DNA of 64,000 nt from Mycolicibacterium sp. P9-22. Lineage in GTDB: Bacteria > Actinomycetota > Actinomycetes > Mycobacteriales > Mycobacteriaceae. Positions within the stretch are counted from its first letter, which is position 1; each line of letters opens with the position of its first letter. The notes beneath the pieces were generated by a model, which did no database searches, was not told where the DNA came from, and was given only the letters and a program-made list of their open reading frames with translations. Below, one piece after another: positions 60,410-64,000 of this stretch. The position numbers and the translations under genes were made by a program. The stretch covers positions 1-64,000 of the forward strand of contig NZ_NPKP01000014.1 of NCBI RefSeq assembly GCF_008329585.1, read 5' to 3'.

Positions 60410-60725
60410 CGCATCCCCGGACCGCGACCGCCTCGACGCCGCGAGCGAGACCTTCCGGATGCTGGCCGACCCGACCCGTCTGCACCTGCTCTGGCTGCTG
60501 ACCCAGGGTGAGGCCGATGTCAGTGCGCTGGCCGAGGTGACCGGCGGTTCCCGCACCTCGGTCAGCCAGCACCTGGCCAAACTGCGGTTCGCCCGGCTGG
60601 TGGACACCCGCAAGGACGGGCGGCGGGTCATCTATCGGTTGCGGGACGGGCACCTGGGCAGGTTGGTACAGGAGGGCCTCAACCACGCCGATCACCGGGT
60701 GACCGGAGAGCCGCCGCACGCCTGA
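60351..60725 (+). CDS. ArsR/SmtB family regulator
   Basis: About 124 residues. The winged helix (about 30-105) has TFRMLADPTRLHLLWLLTQG, the recognition helix GGSRTSVSQHLAKL and wing RKDGRRVIYRL. The C-terminal segment VQEGLNHADHRVTG is His-rich, in the place of the alpha5 metal site of SmtB-type sensors, so it may bind a divalent metal. GTG 60342 with GGAGGG just upstream is an alternative start. The gene overlaps the MFS gene by 59 nt and probably represses it. Confidence 0.87.
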   Translation: MGGTSPEKPRPEPSPSLVHDASPDRDRLDAASETFRMLADPTRLHLLWLLTQGEADVSALAEVTGGSRTSVSQHLAKLRFARLVDTRKDGRRVIYRLRDGHLGRLVQEGLNHADHRVTGEPPHA

Positions 60726-60728
60726 AAC

Positions 60729-60734
60729 TAGAGT
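60729..60734 (+). promoter_or_regulatory. -10 element of near-leaderless MaoC transcript
   Basis: TAGAGT lies 7 nt before GTG 60742 and only 4 nt after the ArsR stop, suggesting a separate promoter. Confidence 0.4.
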
Positions 60735-60741
60735 CCGACCC

Positions 60742-61713
60742 GTGACCGAGCACAGGCCTGGCGGGCCCTATTTCGACGATCTACAGGTCGGGCAGGTGTT
60801 CGACACCGCGCCGTCGATGACCCTGACCTCCGGGGCGGCCGCCACCCACCAGAGCATTCTGGGCGATCGGCTGCGGCTGGCACTGGACGCCGGCCTGGCC
60901 ACGGCGGTCACCGGCGAAGCCGGGCCGCTGGCGCATCCCGCGCTGGTCTGCGATGTGGCCATTGGCCAATCGACGCTGGTGACCCAGCGCGTCAAGGCCA
61001 ATTTGTTCTACCGCGGGCTCGACTTTCACCGCTTCCCCGTCATCGGGGACACCTTGACCACCCGGACCGAGGTGGTCGCACTGCGGCAGAACTCGGCCAA
61101 ACCGGGCCGGGCCGCCACCGGACTGGCCGCGCTGCGGATGACCACGGCGGATCAGGCCGGGCGCTCGGTCCTGGACTTCTACCGCTGTGCGATGCTGCCG
61201 TTGTCCGCCGATGACGTCCAGACCGGACATGCCGATGACCTCGACACCGTCGGCGCCGATCGGCAGGCCCCGCCGGATCCGACGGCGGAGTGGAACGTGC
61301 AGGCGTTCACCGGTGCCGGGTTCGATCACCTCCTGGTCGGGACCGTCCTGTCCAGCACCGCCGATGTCGTCACCAGCGCACCGGAGCTGGCCAGGCTGTC
61401 GCTGAACATCGCTGCCACCCATCACGATTGGCGCGCCGGCGGCCAGCGGCTGGTGTACGGCGGGCACACCATCGGGCTGGCGCTGGCCCAGGCGGTCAGG
61501 TTGCTGCCCAACCTGGCCACCGTGCTGGGCTGGGAATCCTGCGACCACACCGGGCCCGTGCACGAGAACGACACGCTGCACAGCGAACTGCACGTCGAGG
61601 CCGCCGAGCCCACCGCGGCGGGGACGCGGCTGCGGCTGCGTTCGCTGGTCCGTGCCGTGGGCGACGGCCGGGGGCAGGTCCTGGATTGGCGTTTCACCGC
61701 ACTGCATTTCTGA
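60742..61713 (+). CDS. Double-hotdog hydratase (Rv0216-like, MaoC family)
   Basis: A 323-residue protein with two hotdog domains in tandem (about 8-150 and 180-322), each with a MaoC pattern: YFDDLQVGQVFDTAPSMTLT at the start and QRLVYGGHTIGLALAQAVRL in the second half, the latter resembling the (R)-hydratase substrate helix. The structure of M. tuberculosis Rv0216 defines this group; its physiological enoyl-CoA substrate is unknown. A CoA transferase follows 20 nt later. Confidence 0.88.
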   Translation: MTEHRPGGPYFDDLQVGQVFDTAPSMTLTSGAAATHQSILGDRLRLALDAGLATAVTGEAGPLAHPALVCDVAIGQSTLVTQRVKANLFYRGLDFHRFPVIGDTLTTRTEVVALRQNSAKPGRAATGLAALRMTTADQAGRSVLDFYRCAMLPLSADDVQTGHADDLDTVGADRQAPPDPTAEWNVQAFTGAGFDHLLVGTVLSSTADVVTSAPELARLSLNIAATHHDWRAGGQRLVYGGHTIGLALAQAVRLLPNLATVLGWESCDHTGPVHENDTLHSELHVEAAEPTAAGTRLRLRSLVRAVGDGRGQVLDWRFTALHF

Positions 61714-61733
61714 CACGAGGGCAAGATGGCGGT

Positions 61734-62840
61734 GTGAGCACTGTCGGCGTCCCGGAAGCGCTGTGTGCGCACGCCCAGGGTGTGGCCGACGCGTTCACCA
61801 CGCACACGGGCGTCCGGGTCGACGCCGCCGGGCTGCTCACCGGACGGGCGGCGCTGCTGGGGTTGACCGCCAAGGGCCAGATTTCGGCCGGCGGGGCCAC
61901 CCGAATACTCCGTGGCGCCGACACCTGGTGCGCGTTCACCCTGTCCCGCCCCGATGACATCGCCGCATTGCCTGCGCTGATCGAGGTCGATGACGTCGCC
62001 GGCGACCCATGGCCGCTGCTGCAGCGGTGGGTGTCCACCCGTCCCGCGGCAGCCGCCGTGGAGCGGGCCCGGCTGCTGGGCCTGCCGGCGGCGGTGCTCG
62101 GCGAGGTGACACGCGGTCACCCGGTCACCCGGCCGCACGGCCCCCGCGGGCGGCGGTCCGGCCGGCTGCTGGTCGTCGACATGTCGTCGATGTGGGCCGG
62201 TCCGCTGTGCGGACAGCTGCTGCGCGGTGCGGATGCCACCGTGATCAAGGTGGAAAGCCCCCGCCGCACTGACGGCACCAGGGCCGGGTCTGCCGCCTTC
62301 TACGACTGGATGAACCGCGGAAAACTGTCGTACGCACTCGAATTCGACGACCGCGCGGCGATGCTGCGACTGCTGGGGGCGGCCGATGTCGTGATCGAGG
62401 GATCACGGCCCGCGTCGCTCATCCGCCGCGGCCTCGGGCCGGGTGACATCGCACCGCGGGCCGGGCGGATCTGGTGCCGTATCAGCGGATACGGCTCCGA
62501 CGGTGACGCCGGCACGCGTGTCGCCTTCGGAGACGACGCGGCGGTGGCGGGGGGCCTGGTCGGTTCCGGACCCGAGGGGCCGGTGTTCGTCGGCGACGCT
62601 ATCGCGGATCCGCTGACCGGTCTGCATGCCGCGAGCGCCGTGGCCGAGTCGCTGACGCGTGGCGGCGGCGAACTGATCGAGTTGTCGATGGCGGCGACCG
62701 CGGCCGGCTACACCCGGTTTGTCGAGGGACCCCTGCGGGAACCCATCACACCGGCATCGGGCGCGTCGGCATCGCCATTGGGCGCCGACGACACTGCGGT
62801 GCGAGCACTGCTGGATGAAAGGCATTCTGTGTCATGTTGA
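61734..62840 (+). CDS. CaiB/BaiF-type (class III) CoA transferase, unusual layout
   Basis: A 368-residue protein. The class III CoA-binding start (LLVVDMSSMWAGPLCGQLL, then ATVIKVESPRRTDGT) lies at about residue 145 instead of near the N-terminus, and the probable catalytic Asp is Asp292 in AIADPLTGLHAA. The region that normally follows (another ~200 residues) is missing, while the first ~140 residues are an extra segment. It may be a domain-rearranged CoA transferase or hydrolase. GTG 61734 starts it, and the amidohydrolase overlaps its end by 7 nt. Confidence 0.78.
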   Translation: MSTVGVPEALCAHAQGVADAFTTHTGVRVDAAGLLTGRAALLGLTAKGQISAGGATRILRGADTWCAFTLSRPDDIAALPALIEVDDVAGDPWPLLQRWVSTRPAAAAVERARLLGLPAAVLGEVTRGHPVTRPHGPRGRRSGRLLVVDMSSMWAGPLCGQLLRGADATVIKVESPRRTDGTRAGSAAFYDWMNRGKLSYALEFDDRAAMLRLLGAADVVIEGSRPASLIRRGLGPGDIAPRAGRIWCRISGYGSDGDAGTRVAFGDDAAVAGGLVGSGPEGPVFVGDAIADPLTGLHAASAVAESLTRGGGELIELSMAATAAGYTRFVEGPLREPITPASGASASPLGADDTAVRALLDERHSVSC

Positions 62841-64000
62841 TTCAACGGGCGGCGCTGCTCGACGGCCGACTGGTCGATCTCCGCGTCGGTGCGCAGATCA
62901 CCGAGTTGGCTCCCCACCTCGCCCCGCATCCCGATGAACAGGTGCTCGACGCCGCCGGTGGTGCCGTCATCCCCGGGCTGCACGATCACCATGTACACGT
63001 GCATTCCGCTGCGGCGGCGGCCGATTCGGTCCGGGTCGGTACCGCGGAGGTGAACAACCGTGATGACCTCGCGCAGATCCTGGCCGATGCCCAACCGGGC
63101 GAGGACGGCTGGATCCGTGCGGTCGGCTACCACGAGGCGGTGGCCGGTCCGCTGGACCGGACCAGGCTGGACACGCTCGCCCCACCGGTTCCGGTGCGGG
63201 TCCAGCACCGCAGCGGGGTGCTGTGGACGCTGAACTCGAAGGGGTTGGCCGCGGTGGGCCTGGCCGATCACCCCGATGGCCGGTTGCGCAGCGCCGACCG
63301 CACCTGGTCGGATGCGCTGCAGCGACGCGATACCGCCATCGACGACCTGAGCAACCGGCTGTCCTCCTACGGAGTCATCGGGATCACCGACGCCACACCG
63401 GATCTCGATATCGGCGATATCGTCAAGCTGGACGAGGTGCACCGGCATGGAGGAATGCGTCAGCGGCTGCACCACCTGGCGCCCGGCAAGCGCATCCTGC
63501 ACGACGACAATCTGAACCTCGACGAGCTCACCGATTGGGTGGTGCGCCGCCACCGCGACGACGCGCCGGTCGCGGTGCACTGTGTGACCGCGGCCCAGCT
63601 CGTCGTGACCATCGCCGCATTGCGGGCCGCGGGCAGCCATCCCGACGATCGCATCGAACATGCCGCGGTGGTGCCCGATGACTGCCTCACCGATCTCGTC
63701 GAGCTGGGTGTCCTGGTGGTCACCCAGCCCAATTTCGTGGCCGAACGCGGCGACCAGTACCTGACGGATGTCCCGGCTGATGAGCACCACCAGCTGTGGC
63801 GCCTCGCATCGCTGCTTGATGCCGGGGTGCGGGTGGCGCTGTCGACGGATATGCCCTTCGGGGACGGCGATCCGTGGGCAGCCATGCGCGCCGCGGTGCA
63901 TCGCCGTACACCGACCGGCGCGACACTGGGCGCGGACGAACGGGTCGGCGCACGCACCGCGCTGGAACTGTTCCTGGGCACGGCGACCGCGCCGACGGCG
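62834..64000 (+). CDS. Amidohydrolase family protein, 3' end beyond window
   Basis: 389 codons are present and the frame runs off the right edge. It is a metal-dependent amidohydrolase (YtcJ/family 3 type): the metal ligands are in VIPGLHDHHVHVHS (about 48-61), further His in VAVHCVTAAQ and RIEHAAVVP, and the catalytic Asp in ALSTDMPFGDGDPWA. The ATG overlaps the CoA transferase stop, so hydratase, CoA transferase and amidohydrolase form one unit that probably degrades an amide- or ring-containing carboxylic acid. Substrate unknown. Confidence 0.85.
   Translation, partial: MLIQRAALLDGRLVDLRVGAQITELAPHLAPHPDEQVLDAAGGAVIPGLHDHHVHVHSAAAAADSVRVGTAEVNNRDDLAQILADAQPGEDGWIRAVGYHEAVAGPLDRTRLDTLAPPVPVRVQHRSGVLWTLNSKGLAAVGLADHPDGRLRSADRTWSDALQRRDTAIDDLSNRLSSYGVIGITDATPDLDIGDIVKLDEVHRHGGMRQRLHHLAPGKRILHDDNLNLDELTDWVVRRHRDDAPVAVHCVTAAQLVVTIAALRAAGSHPDDRIEHAAVVPDDCLTDLVELGVLVVTQPNFVAERGDQYLTDVPADEHHQLWRLASLLDAGVRVALSTDMPFGDGDPWAAMRAAVHRRTPTGATLGADERVGARTALELFLGTATAPTA

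Overview
The window looks like chromosomal DNA of a mycobacterium, probably a rapid grower (Mycolicibacterium type). It is GC-rich and densely packed, with many genes overlapping by 4 nt (ATGA or GTGA). It carries MmpL/MmpS proteins, a PE-PPE-like protein, a hemophore-type protein, Mce-associated proteins, a mycofactocin-type alcohol dehydrogenase and many leaderless promoters (TANNNT centred 9-10 nt before the start codon). From about 16.4 kb onwards the gene order follows the M. tuberculosis Rv0182c-Rv0216 block from memory: sigG, Rv0183, Rv0184, Rv0185, Rv0187, ilvD, ricR, Rv0192, zmp1, Rv0199, Rv0200, Rv0201c, mmpL11, Rv0203, Rv0204c/0205, mmpL3, Rv0207c, trmB, Rv0209, Rv0210, pckG, fadD4, Rv0216. 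Several accessory blocks interrupt it. No rRNA, tRNA or CRISPR array was seen.

Layout. 0-0.3 kb: three ~25-bp direct repeats resembling IS481-type end sequences. 0.3-5.1 kb: secreted phosphodiester glycosidase, YeaQ-type membrane protein, PQQ-type sugar dehydrogenase lipoprotein with pirin, MarR and TetR regulators. 5.1-9.4 kb: an export operon of a 23-codon leader ORF, MmpS, MmpL4/5-type MmpL, a DUF732 secreted protein and an Rv0455c-like secreted protein, each overlapping the next by 4 nt. 9.4-16.4 kb: SDR oxidoreductase, a PE-PPE-like secreted protein without a PE or PPE domain, a formate/nitrite transporter whose Shine-Dalgarno lies in a perfect hairpin, a zinc alcohol dehydrogenase behind a KstR-type operator, and a VOC protein. 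16.4-21.3 kb: sigG and the divergent monoacylglycerol lipase, then small housekeeping genes. 21.4-27.2 kb: glpF-dhaK-dhaL-dhaM for glycerol/dihydroxyacetone uptake and phosphorylation, under a divergent IclR regulator with a perfect 12-bp inverted repeat between them.

27.2-38.6 kb: ilvD, a copper-responsive DUF305-ricR operon with its operator, an L,D-transpeptidase, zmp1, omamA/omamB-like genes, mmpL11 and a hemophore-like protein. 38.6-44.7 kb: a PrrAB-like two-component system, DUF3054, an M23 lipoprotein, a YbhN-type membrane protein and an AI-2E-type transporter. 44.6-49.0 kb: trmB, an NYN-domain protein and mmpL3 in one orientation. 49.2-53.6 kb: a coupled pair of GTPase-like proteins and GTP-dependent PEP carboxykinase with a strong terminator. 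53.7-64 kb: MscS channel, then acyl-CoA metabolism (fadD4, enoyl-CoA hydratase, double-hotdog hydratase, CoA transferase, amidohydrolase running off the right end), mixed with SDR/XRE and MFS/ArsR regulator pairs that have clear palindromic operators.

The best candidates for undescribed biology are the five-ORF MmpS/MmpL operon with its coupled leader peptide, the self-sequestering hairpin before the formate/nitrite transporter, the PE-PPE-like protein lacking a PE/PPE module, the coupled degenerate GTPase pair, and the rearranged CoA transferase. Names are assigned from remembered family motifs and gene order; no database search was run.
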